Of a stretch of DNA of 64,000 nt, positions 18,237 through 25,591 are shown in pieces. The DNA lies in NCBI RefSeq assembly GCF_009767585.1, contig NZ_WSNW01000001.1, positions 1,084,090 to 1,148,089 of the forward strand. The letters run 5' to 3'. The position numbers and the translations under genes were made by a program. Under the pieces are notes generated by a model. It was not told the origin of the DNA. It made no database searches and was given only the letters and a program-made list of their open reading frames with translations. The first letter of the stretch is position 1. Each line of letters opens with the position of its first letter. The DNA comes from Coprobacillus cateniformis (GTDB taxonomy: Bacteria; Bacillota_I; Bacilli_A; Erysipelotrichales; Coprobacillaceae).

Positions 18237-18354
18237 TTTATCACTCTTTTCTTCTATTAGAATAGCACATAAGACTTTCATTTACAATAAAAAGCACTTT
18301 CGTTTTATCTGAATACATCACAAAATGAAACAAATATCTCTTTTATTTTAAAAC

Positions 18355-18387
18355 AGTAAAGAACTAAGAGCGCCTCTTAGTTCTTTA
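18355..18387. terminator. Strong hairpin after the truncated EIIC gene
   Basis: Stem arms of about 15 bases, AAAGAACTAAGAG / CTCTTAGTTCTTT at the core, just past the EIIC stop. It separates EIIC from the DeoR gene. Confidence 0.7.
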
Positions 18388-18394
18388 CAACAAT

Positions 18395-19201
18395 CTATTC
18401 AATAACAGCTTGTTCTTTTTGGTAAGCCATACTATCTTGTTTCTTAAAAAATGGATAGTATACAGCAACTGATACTGCAAGGATAACGATTTGAACGACT
18501 GCGCCTTGCCATCCTCCAACAAGTAATCCCGAAATAACCATTGGTGTACTCCATGGCAGTAAAACACCTGAGAATGGTTGTAAGAATCCAATAGCAATTG
18601 CTCCATAGACAATAAGTGCTGCCAAAACAGGGACAACAATAAATGGGATAAACATAATTGGATTCATAACTATTGGAAATCCAAAGACAACAGGTTCATT
18701 AATATTGAACAATGCTGGAAATATTGAAACTTTTCCAAGTGATTTATATTGTTGTGACTTAGCTGTAAATAACATGGCTGCCACAATACCAAATGTAATT
18801 CCTGAGCCTGACAAAATCAAGAAACTGTCTAAAAATTGTTGTGTGACAATATGTGCACCCTGACCAACAACAAGTTCTCCTGAAGAACGAAGTAATTCAC
18901 TATTAGCAAGAGCATTCGCAGTCAATAAAGATGTCACAACCCCATTGACAACACTTTGTCCATGCACACCAAACCACCATAAAAGTGAGATAAACAATGC
19001 GGTTCCAATAGCTCCTGGTAATGAATCTGATAAACCTTGTAATGGAACTTGTAATGCTGAATAAATCCATTCAATAAATGTTCCTCCAGTTGTCACTTTA
19101 AAGACAATATAAACAATCATTGAAAGTAAGAAAATAACAATCGCTGTATTGTTATACAAGGCAACAATTAAGAAATTGCATGATACACAAACATACAACA
19201 A
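18395..19201 (-). pseudogene. PTS lactose/cellobiose-family EIIC, N-terminally truncated
   Basis: The visible 268-residue frame matches only the C-terminal 60 percent of a CelB-type permease (about 430 residues): LPGAIGTALFISLLWWFGVHGQS and FNINEPVVFGFPIVMNP are intact, but homology begins near ALYNNTAIVIFLL and everything before about 19165 is unrelated. No SD-preceded start is visible at the break. Several transmembrane helices are therefore missing and the permease should be inactive. Position beside DeoR suggests it was the uptake system of the glycyl-radical pathway. Confidence 0.72.
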
Positions 19202-19413
19202 CTAGAAAACAAGTCAAATGGAATATAGAATTCTTTGTGAAAATGGCTAATATCAGTAGGATATCATCCAGTTGAGTGTACAAGTATAAATAATAAAAAA
19301 AGAAGATGTAAATCTCCCACACATTTAGGAACTTTATTTTTATCTTCATTTTTTATAGCTCAATCATTTACTCATTATCAATCAAGAGTCATATTTTGAA
19401 ATGCCCTTTTGAA

Positions 19414-19897
19414 TTAAAGATAGCCAAATAATATTAACAATACAATTGTCATAACAAATCCTATAACACCTGATGCTATAACATACAACACTTTCTGATA
19501 TGGTCTTTTGCCATATTCACGATTTCTTTCGATTTCATCAAGACGTTTTCCATCTGCAAAAGCAACAATTTCTTTATAAGTTTGGATATCATATACTTTC
19601 TTTTGCTTTTCAACACGCAATGCATAATACATCGCTACAGCAAAGAGTATAACCCATAATACAATACCAATATAACTATTAACCATGAAAAATAATGGTA
19701 CAACAGATAGTATTGTAACAATGAGCAATATTGTAAAAATAATGCCATCTTTATGAAACCTTTGAATGTCTTCATTTCTAATGTGTTCTTTCATTTCCTC
19801 TAAATCTCCTTTGACTAGAATATCTAGAGAAATACCAAACAATGTACTCAACAAAACAATACTATTAATGTCAGGATAGTTTTTTCCAGTTTCCCTT
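19414..19897 (-). pseudogene. C-terminal part of a membrane-anchored XRE regulator
   Basis: The frame, open from a stop at 19900-19902, reads RETGKNYPDINSIVLLSTLFGISLDILVKGD and then a segment with two pairs of hydrophobic helices, ending in GYL. This is the end of an XRE helix-turn-helix domain plus a transmembrane tail, the layout of XRE/DUF-tail regulators. The first 35-40 residues are missing and replaced at about 19885-19893 by the end of the serine-recombinase element. A matching N-terminal half, ending in the same WENG motif, lies at 57780-57902. Confidence 0.75.
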
Positions 19898-19921
19898 AGT
19901 TAAAGATATGAACCCTCTTTA

Positions 19922-21535
19922 TCAGTCTACTTTTCCAATAAATCGGTAGTATATCTCTATTTCCTGTATTCTTTCGTTCTCCTCATTCGTTGTTGCTTCG
20001 TGAATAAGGATTTTTTCTATCATTGCATTTAATAACGGTGCTGTCAGTTCCTTTGGTACGGAATACTCCTTGATTAACTCAATCCACTTTTCAGCACCTA
20101 TCATATCCTGTTCCATTTTACTTAATTCTTCTCTTAGGTTGGTTATCTGCTGTTCAAGTTCTATCTGCTCTTTTTGATATTTCCCCGACAGCATGATGAA
20201 GTTTCGTTCCGTTATCTTCTCACAGGCTCTATCTTCATACATTTTTGCAAATAAACGGTCAATCTCATTTTGTCGGTTCTCGGCTTTCTTCAAGGCACTT
20301 GCCTTTTTCTTCTTTTCCCGTATTCGCTCTGCATTGCCGACTTTCTGTATTTTGTTCAATACCTTTTCTTCGTCCTGCTGTACTGCCTTAGCCCAATACT
20401 GCAATCGTTCCAATACAGCTTGATACAGCACATCATAGCGGATATAGTGCATAGAACAATAACCTTTGCCAAACTGTCCGTAGAAACTACAAGAATAATA
20501 ACTATACGGTGTTTTATTTGCCTTATTTGTCGCAAACCTCATAGACCAGCCACAATCCGCACACTTGACAAGCCCTGCAAATATCGGCGTTGCCTTTTCC
20601 TTTGTCTGTCTACGCCTTGATTTTATCTGCTCCTGCACACGATAGAACACTTCCTTGTCAATAATCGGTTCGTGCGTGTTTTCTACTCGAAACCATTCGC
20701 TTTCGGGCTTTCGTACTTTCTTCTTGCTTTTGAAAGAAACGGTTGATTGTCGATTATGAACGCTGTTTCCGATATAGACTTCACTTTTCAATATCGCCTT
20801 TACATGAGCAATCGTCCACTCATAACGCTTGCTTTCGGGCTTTCCCTCAAAGATATGAGCAAAAGTACCGTACCTTGTAAAATTCAACCAAGACGCTGTC
20901 GGGACTTTTTCTTCTCGCAGTATTTTTGTGATTTTGGCACTACCGTAACCTTGATAGGCTAGAGAGAAGATTTTTTCAACAATCCATTTTGTTTCCTCAT
21001 CAACCAACAGTTTCCCTTTGATGTCGGGGTGTTTCTTATATCCTAACGGAGCATAAGCCCCATAATACGCACCCTCTGCAAATTTCGTCTTAAAGGCTGA
21101 TTTCACTTTACGGCTCGTATCTCTTGCCACCCATTCATTGATGATGTTCTTAAATGGTGCAATCTCACTTTCGCCTTTTTCGCTGTCCACACCGTCGTCA
21201 ATCGCTATGTAACGGACATTATGGCTGGGAAAATACAATTCTGTATATTGTCCTGTCATAATATAATTTCTACCAAGTCGTGATAAGTCTTTTGTTACAA
21301 CACAGTTGATTTTTCCTGCCTCTATATCCTCAATCATTCTTTGAAAACTCGGTCTGTCAAAATTTGTTCCCGACCAGCCGTCATCAATATATTCATCAAT
21401 CACATTCAAATGATGTTCTTTTGCATATAGACGCAACATACTTCTTTGTGTGGTAATGCTGGAACTTTCGCCCTGTAATTCATCATCTCGGCTTAACCTA
21501 AGATAAAGTGCAGTATTGTAAATCTGTTGTTTCAT
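19922..21535 (-). CDS. Large serine recombinase, TndX/TnpX-type
   Basis: 537 residues. N-terminal resolvase domain with catalytic serine in ALYLRLSRDDELQGESSS (about Ser14) and arginines in DLSRLGRNYIMTG; a recombinase domain (YAPLGYKKHP...); a zinc-ribbon CADCGWSMRFA...CSFYGQFGKGYC; and a C-terminal coiled coil (about 400-480). Length is that of TndX of Tn5397 (about 530). It performs excision and integration at GA-core sites. AAAGGAGG precedes the ATG. The gene ends about 30 bases from the left junction. Confidence 0.92.
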   Translation of the reverse strand: MKQQIYNTALYLRLSRDDELQGESSSITTQRSMLRLYAKEHHLNVIDEYIDDGWSGTNFDRPSFQRMIEDIEAGKINCVVTKDLSRLGRNYIMTGQYTELYFPSHNVRYIAIDDGVDSEKGESEIAPFKNIINEWVARDTSRKVKSAFKTKFAEGAYYGAYAPLGYKKHPDIKGKLLVDEETKWIVEKIFSLAYQGYGSAKITKILREEKVPTASWLNFTRYGTFAHIFEGKPESKRYEWTIAHVKAILKSEVYIGNSVHNRQSTVSFKSKKKVRKPESEWFRVENTHEPIIDKEVFYRVQEQIKSRRRQTKEKATPIFAGLVKCADCGWSMRFATNKANKTPYSYYSCSFYGQFGKGYCSMHYIRYDVLYQAVLERLQYWAKAVQQDEEKVLNKIQKVGNAERIREKKKKASALKKAENRQNEIDRLFAKMYEDRACEKITERNFIMLSGKYQKEQIELEQQITNLREELSKMEQDMIGAEKWIELIKEYSVPKELTAPLLNAMIEKILIHEATTNEENERIQEIEIYYRFIGKVD

Positions 21536-21558
21536 TGTCAGTTATCCTCCTTTATAAC

Positions 21559-21610
21559 TAACCCGTGTTTACAATACCTGCTTGCAAGTAAAGTATAACA
21601 CGGGTACTTT
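21559..21610. repeat. Recombinase-proximal inverted repeat
   Basis: TAACCCGTGTTTAC at 21559 followed by CCTGCTTGCA at 21577-21586 is a copy, in the opposite orientation and with a 4-base insertion, of the terminal repeat at 27541-27566 (and 57739-57764). The same stretch forms a stem, ACCCGTGTT / AACACGGGT. It lies just upstream of the recombinase gene and is a candidate recombinase-binding or promoter-control site. Confidence 0.5.
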
Positions 21611-21646
21611 TTGTCATTCAATCTATTTCTTACAACTGCACCGATT

Positions 21647-21850
21647 TTATGCGATTGTCTGCTTTGCTTTTTCCAACATGACATCAGTTAGAAGTTCTTC
21701 CATTGTCTTTCCCTTTTCGGAGAAATGCTCTTTTACAACAATCTTTGTCTTTCCTCTGTTGCCAATGCCACACTTGTTATTTTTCTTTTGAATTGTTTTT
21801 ACAGCATTATCAATAACACATACCCCCTTTCTGTAAAATCTTTCTAAGCA
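21647..21850 (-). CDS. Small transposon-encoded protein, possibly TnpW-like
   Basis: Up to 69 residues; the conserved-looking part is RGKTKIVVKEHFSEKGKTME followed by a helix ending in EKAKQTIA. Small proteins with a TxYxVxxxFSE...ETMEEKI pattern (TnpW) are commonly encoded immediately before the serine recombinase in such elements. The start codon is uncertain (the N-terminal 20 residues may not be translated). Similarity is from memory of the family. Confidence 0.45.
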   Translation of the reverse strand, partial: CLERFYRKGVCVIDNAVKTIQKKNNKCGIGNRGKTKIVVKEHFSEKGKTMEELLTDVMLEKAKQTIA

Positions 21851-21876
21851 ATTCAACGGCTTTTGTCATAGCCCAC

Positions 21877-22135
21877 AGGACTTCCACCTCTGCATAGTTC
21901 TTATGTAGCCGTACCCATTGCGTGCGACGCTTTTAACGCTCAAGCTGTGGCTGTACGGGAGTATCATTATCTGACAGCACAGGTCATGGCGATAAAAGAG
22001 GACAAATCTTTTACAAGAACACAGATAGGTTGTCGCTCACTTTTGCAGGAGAAAGGTCATGGCGTATCTGTTTCAACGGCTCGCTGTCTGTCAAAGGTAT
22101 TGAATTGCTTTATTCAGTTGTCAAAGAGCGATTGA
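21877..22135 (+). pseudogene. Coding-like fragment, unidentified
   Basis: The + frame gives VPIACDAFNAQAVAVREYHY, LTAQVMAIKEDKSFTRTQIG and a further 40 residues before a stop. Codon use looks coding and there is no start with a ribosome site, so it is probably a remnant left by deletion of the region between the relaxase and recombinase genes. I do not recognise the family. Confidence 0.35.
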
Positions 22136-22139
22136 AAGA

Positions 22140-22640
22140 AGAAAATCATCTTTCCTATATATCGCGTTGGAAAAGAGTAAAAGCGTAACCAATATTCAAA
22201 ACTTTTTTCTTTTCTTGTACCATATAGGGAAAGAAATTGTCATTCTGCTAAGTTGATGATGAAAAGATTTCTTTTCACACCCTAACTACCTATGCAATAC
22301 CGTTACTGCCAACTATGAAATGAAAGATTTTGTTTGCTCCATATAGGGAACGACAACTACCAAATGTTAAGTTGAGAATGAAAATATTTTCTTCTTTTCA
22401 CATCAACACTCAACTGCTAATACCTGTTTGAATACAAATTGAAGATACTTTGTCTTCTTTCACATAACACTGTCCACTCATCTTGAATTTCCGACATTTT
22501 TTCAAAACTTTTCTTCTTTCACTCCATATAGGGAATGGAAACCTTGATTTGATGACCTATTTTCAAAAAAAGTTAGATTTCCTTTTCTCGTACCATATCT
22601 GTACACAAGTTGATGTTTTGTTGCAGATATTTTGAAGAAA
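22140..22640. repeat. Degenerate tandem repeats containing CCATATAGGGA
   Basis: CCATATAGGGA recurs at about 22219, 22338 and 22523, with a partial copy near 22590. The first two copies are followed at matching distance by AAGTTGAnnATGAAAAnAT and a pyrimidine-rich TTTCTTTTCACA block, giving a unit of about 119 bp. No coding frame. The block lies just downstream of the relaxase gene, where single-strand origins or regulatory arrays may occur; function not determined. Confidence 0.5.
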
Positions 22641-23855
22641 TTAAAAAATACCGTCATTCTCTTGTGGGACAGCGGTATCTATGCGTTCTTCTATGGTTGA
22701 TTTTTCTAATTGTAATAAGTGTTTATGCTTATCTTTGAGTTCTGCCTGCTCAATCATATCTTTCAGTATCGTTGTATGATTTTCTCTGTCTAATGCTTGT
22801 ACCATTTTTATGGTTGGTGCAACCTGTCTTTGTAACCAATGTAATGCCTTTTGTAAAGTATAAGGTTCTGGTTTAGTCGTTAATCGTATCGGCTCTCTAT
22901 TTTCCCCTATAAACCATGCCCAATCATCATTTGTTTCCCATTGACTTTTCGGTTTATCATCTTCTCTATCAACAAAGCGGACATAATGATTGATGATAGA
23001 AAAAGCGGTGCGTTCAGCGTCCCGATAGGTCAGTAAATCTACAACCGCATAATAGGCTCGTTCATTCTTCATGCGTATTTCAAAACGGTTCTTGATTTCT
23101 GTATCTTCAACTTCTATGCCATTTTTGACATACTGCTCGTAATTTTTCTGATAGGCACACATATATAACTCACTACTGGTTGAACCGAGATATAAGGTTT
23201 CTCCTGTATTCTTTGGTAAATCGCTACCACATTTTTCCGTACCGCTGTAATCTTTCTGCATACGAAAGTAGGAGATACATTCGCCAGCCTTGTATTTTTC
23301 CTTTAACTTTGGAATATCTAATATTCCTGCTTTATCATTGATTGCCAAGTCAAGTCGTTTCATCTTACCACCTGCCGTTAAACAATCCAGCATAAAGTCA
23401 TACCATGAGCGTTCCTGTGCCAATAGATAACTTTCCATTTGCCGACACCCTCTGCCTTTTAGTTCTAATAAAACACCTAAATGCTCTTGCATGGAACACA
23501 TGATGTTGATGTCGCCTAAAACATATTTGCTTTCATATCCGTATTTTCCAAAATCTTCATAAAGCATATAATCGGCTTTTAGTTGTAATACTTCACGAAT
23601 AATCTTTAATGCGTCTGTCGTAGGAAAGCGGACACGGAAGTAATCAATCAACAGAAATAGTGGTTCTTGCGGATTGAAACGCTCAATCTGTTTTTCTATC
23701 GTTTGTTTTAGTTCAGCAGAGGGAACAACAGTCCCATTCTCTATCTGGTTAAAATATGTACGACTGATACCACAGGCAACAGCAAGTTTTCTTTGTGTTA
23801 CTCCATATTCTTCACGCTTTTGTCTTAATTCTTCTATAAAGTTTTTATCATTCAT
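22641..23855 (-). CDS. mobT: MobT-type relaxase (Tn916 Orf20 family)
   Basis: 404 residues. N-terminal XRE-like HTH (LRQKREEYGVTQRKLAVACGISRTYFNQIENG) followed by a Rep_trans rolling-circle domain (RLDLAINDKAGILDIPKL, TLYLGSTSSELYMCAYQK, FEIRMKNERA). It is full length for the family. These proteins nick oriT to start conjugative transfer and rolling-circle replication. Start at ATG 23855 behind GGAGG. The cognate oriT is recognisable 240 bp upstream. Confidence 0.92.
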   Translation of the reverse strand: MNDKNFIEELRQKREEYGVTQRKLAVACGISRTYFNQIENGTVVPSAELKQTIEKQIERFNPQEPLFLLIDYFRVRFPTTDALKIIREVLQLKADYMLYEDFGKYGYESKYVLGDINIMCSMQEHLGVLLELKGRGCRQMESYLLAQERSWYDFMLDCLTAGGKMKRLDLAINDKAGILDIPKLKEKYKAGECISYFRMQKDYSGTEKCGSDLPKNTGETLYLGSTSSELYMCAYQKNYEQYVKNGIEVEDTEIKNRFEIRMKNERAYYAVVDLLTYRDAERTAFSIINHYVRFVDREDDKPKSQWETNDDWAWFIGENREPIRLTTKPEPYTLQKALHWLQRQVAPTIKMVQALDRENHTTILKDMIEQAELKDKHKHLLQLEKSTIEERIDTAVPQENDGIF

Positions 23856-23872
23856 TCTTCAATTCCTCCAAT

Positions 23873-23906
23873 CAAAAAAGGCAACTACCATATTTGATAA
23901 TTGCCT
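23873..23906 (-). terminator. Terminator/attenuator in the mobT leader
   Basis: AGGCAA / TTGCCT stem (23879-23906) with a run of T on the minus strand, located between oriT and the mobT ribosome site. Transcripts entering from upstream would be attenuated before mobT. Confidence 0.6.
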
Positions 23907-24092
23907 ATACTTAAATTTCCGCAAAAGAAAAGACAATCAATTTCTCGTTTGAAATCAACTGTCTTTCCTATGTCTTATTCAATTTTTATGTATTAAATGA
24001 GTGCTTTTTAGTTAACACCCTATTAAAAGCGATTTTACCTTGTAAATACAGCGTTTTCCGCTTAGTAGTGTATATTGTTTCTTGTTTTTTGT

Positions 24093-24117
24093 GCCCCCCT
24101 TGTTAGATAACGGGGGC
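24093..24117. other. oriT core for the MobT relaxase
   Basis: Inverted repeat GCCCCC (24093-24098, + strand) / GGGGGC (24112-24117) enclosing CTTGTTAGATAAC; on the minus strand the loop reads TATCTAACA. This matches the MobT-family origin pattern (C-rich arm, CTAACA, G-rich arm) known from ICEBs1 and Tn916, and lies upstream of mobT in the right orientation. The nick site is expected in the CTAACA segment. Confidence 0.75.
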
Positions 24118-24142
24118 TTAGAAAGCTCGCTTCGCTCGCATA

Positions 24143-24229
24143 ACCGACAAAGTGAACCAGACACTCGCCAGCAGGCTGGCGTGGCGATATGTCTCACGAC
24201 CGCCACCGTGTCTGGATCACTCCGTCGGT
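24143..24229. repeat. Large cruciform-type inverted repeat beside oriT
   Basis: Arms 24143-24164 and 24208-24229 match at 19 of 22 positions (ends ACCGAC / GTCGGT, inner CCAGACAC / GTGTCTGG). Inside are GCCAGC / GCTGGC and GTGGCG / CGCCAC stems. GC content is well above the surroundings. Candidate oriT accessory structure or single-strand origin. Confidence 0.6.
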
Positions 24230-24239
24230 GTATTATTAA

Positions 24240-25022
24240 TCAATAGCAAATTACATCTCGTTCTATTTCCTCTATTATTTCAGGAGCTATATCTACTAGG
24301 TCTAAAGTATAAACAAAATTTAACCTTGGGTTGAAAATTCCTAATCTTGTAATGTTTTTATATACTTTTTGACCCGAATGTTGCCCCATAATCCAATACA
24401 TTAACAATTGTAAAGTGTGTTTGTTAGTAGGTTTAGATTTACTTACTTTAAAATCCCAAAGTGTATCAACAGTTAAGTAATCACCATCTCCTGTATCAAC
24501 TGTATCCGTATAACCATTAGGTTCAAAAGTAAAACCATCTTGTATTATAGGACCAAATTCTTCCCAAAATTTAACACTTCTTTCAACCATTATTTTAATA
24601 TTTTCAATGGTTTCTAAATCAGGATTAGTATCTTCAGCCCCTCTTGCCGTCATTGCTACCATAGGGTTTCTATACCAAACATCATATGTAACCATTTTGC
24701 ACGCATTAATAATAGAAATATTATCTAATCCTTTAATTTCCATCAATAATTTTTGAGCAGTTTTTAATGTGTTTTTTTGTTTAAATATATCCTCTGCTAC
24801 CTTTGCTCCCATACAAGATATTTTAAACGCTTCTACAACATCAGTTCCCATAATAAATCTAGTTAAATAGTCAACAGCCATACCAATTACAGAAGCATGA
24901 ATATTTTCGTGTTCATTTAAAATTTTACCATCATCTATTTTTTGTAGTTTAAATTGTGAGGGTTTGATATATCCACCTCTAGGTTGTTTTATTTTTGTTA
25001 TTCTTTGTGTGACTGAACTCAT
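24240..25022 (-). CDS. Putative PD-(D/E)XK-superfamily nuclease of unknown role
   Basis: About 260 residues. A RecB/Cas4-like nuclease pattern is visible near 190-235: GDGDYLTVDTLWDFKVSK gives the acidic residues and the D-x-K core, followed by HTLQLLMYW, the Q-xxx-Y helix of this superfamily. The upstream half is helical (VIGMAVDYLTRFIMGTDVVE). Start ATG 25022 is behind GGAGG; a TTG further up lies within that ribosome site. Four bases upstream of the longer frame a 100-residue gene ends, so they form a pair. Function unknown: defence, plasmid-processing or transfer roles are all possible. Confidence 0.6.
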   Translation of the reverse strand: MSSVTQRITKIKQPRGGYIKPSQFKLQKIDDGKILNEHENIHASVIGMAVDYLTRFIMGTDVVEAFKISCMGAKVAEDIFKQKNTLKTAQKLLMEIKGLDNISIINACKMVTYDVWYRNPMVAMTARGAEDTNPDLETIENIKIMVERSVKFWEEFGPIIQDGFTFEPNGYTDTVDTGDGDYLTVDTLWDFKVSKSKPTNKHTLQLLMYWIMGQHSGQKVYKNITRLGIFNPRLNFVYTLDLVDIAPEIIEEIERDVICY

Positions 25023-25046
25023 ATGCAGAGTACCTCCTTCCAATTA

Positions 25047-25349
25047 TTAAGCAAATATATAACCACCATTTGCAATATCAATACAAATCTCTATGTTTTC
25101 CTCTGTATTTGACACTATATAACCTTGAACAATGATTTTATCTTCTCCATTTTGTTCGTATATCGTAGGCATTATGTCTTGATTAAGTTTCGCTTGTGAG
25201 AGAAAACGTAATAAATGATTTTTATCTAAATTTTCCCCAACTAAAACAACTTTTTTATTTGTTTTTTTATCCCTAAGTCGTGCTGATAAAAAATTTTTTT
25301 GATTTCTATATTCTTCTATATAACATTCTAATTTTATCTGTTCGTGCAT
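25047..25349 (-). CDS. Small protein paired with the putative nuclease
   Basis: 100 residues, mixed charged and beta-rich, beginning MHEQIKLECYIEEYRNQKNF. No signal peptide, membrane segment or known motif. The ATG is preceded by AAAAGGGAG and the gene is immediately upstream of the PD-(D/E)XK-like gene. I do not recognise the family; it could be a partner, inhibitor or specificity subunit of the nuclease. Confidence 0.55.
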   Translation of the reverse strand: MHEQIKLECYIEEYRNQKNFLSARLRDKKTNKKVVLVGENLDKNHLLRFLSQAKLNQDIMPTIYEQNGEDKIIVQGYIVSNTEENIEICIDIANGGYIFA

Positions 25350-25440
25350 CTCTTTTCTCCCTTTTCTGCCAGTTAATTCATCATATGTAAACCATATATC
25401 ATAGGCTTTTTATTCATTATATCACTATATTATTCCAGAG

Positions 25441-25570
25441 TCATTTCTTTTCTGCTTTTGAAAAATTACTTATCTGTCTATGATTCGTAAAGGGTGCTAA
25501 GCATTGCTTACGCAACAAGCCCTTGACAAACCATAGGCAGATAAGTTTAGGATAATCAAGCAGAAATGAA
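25441..25570. repeat. 130-bp imperfect stem-loop
   Basis: Arms at 25468-25494 and 25520-25546 pair over 27 positions with about four mismatches (ends ACTTATCTG / CAGATAAGT), extended outward by TCATTTC...TCTGCTT with AAGCAGAAATGA. The tip carries TAAGCA / TTGCTTA. It lies just upstream of the nuclease pair and 22 bp from the intron's 3' end. Possibly a single-strand replication origin or a long leader RNA; not identified. Confidence 0.5.
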
Positions 25571-25591
25571 ATAGTCCGTTGTTTCAAGACA

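Noticed and set aside
19152..19349. 65-residue hydrophobic ORF upstream of the truncated EIIC
   Set aside because: Very AT-rich, no start signal, composition of a random T-rich frame; not EIIC sequence.
22200..22620. CRISPR-like array from the spaced CCATATAGGGA repeats
   Set aside because: Spacing is about 119 and 184 bp, the neighbouring sequence is itself repeated, and no cas genes are present.
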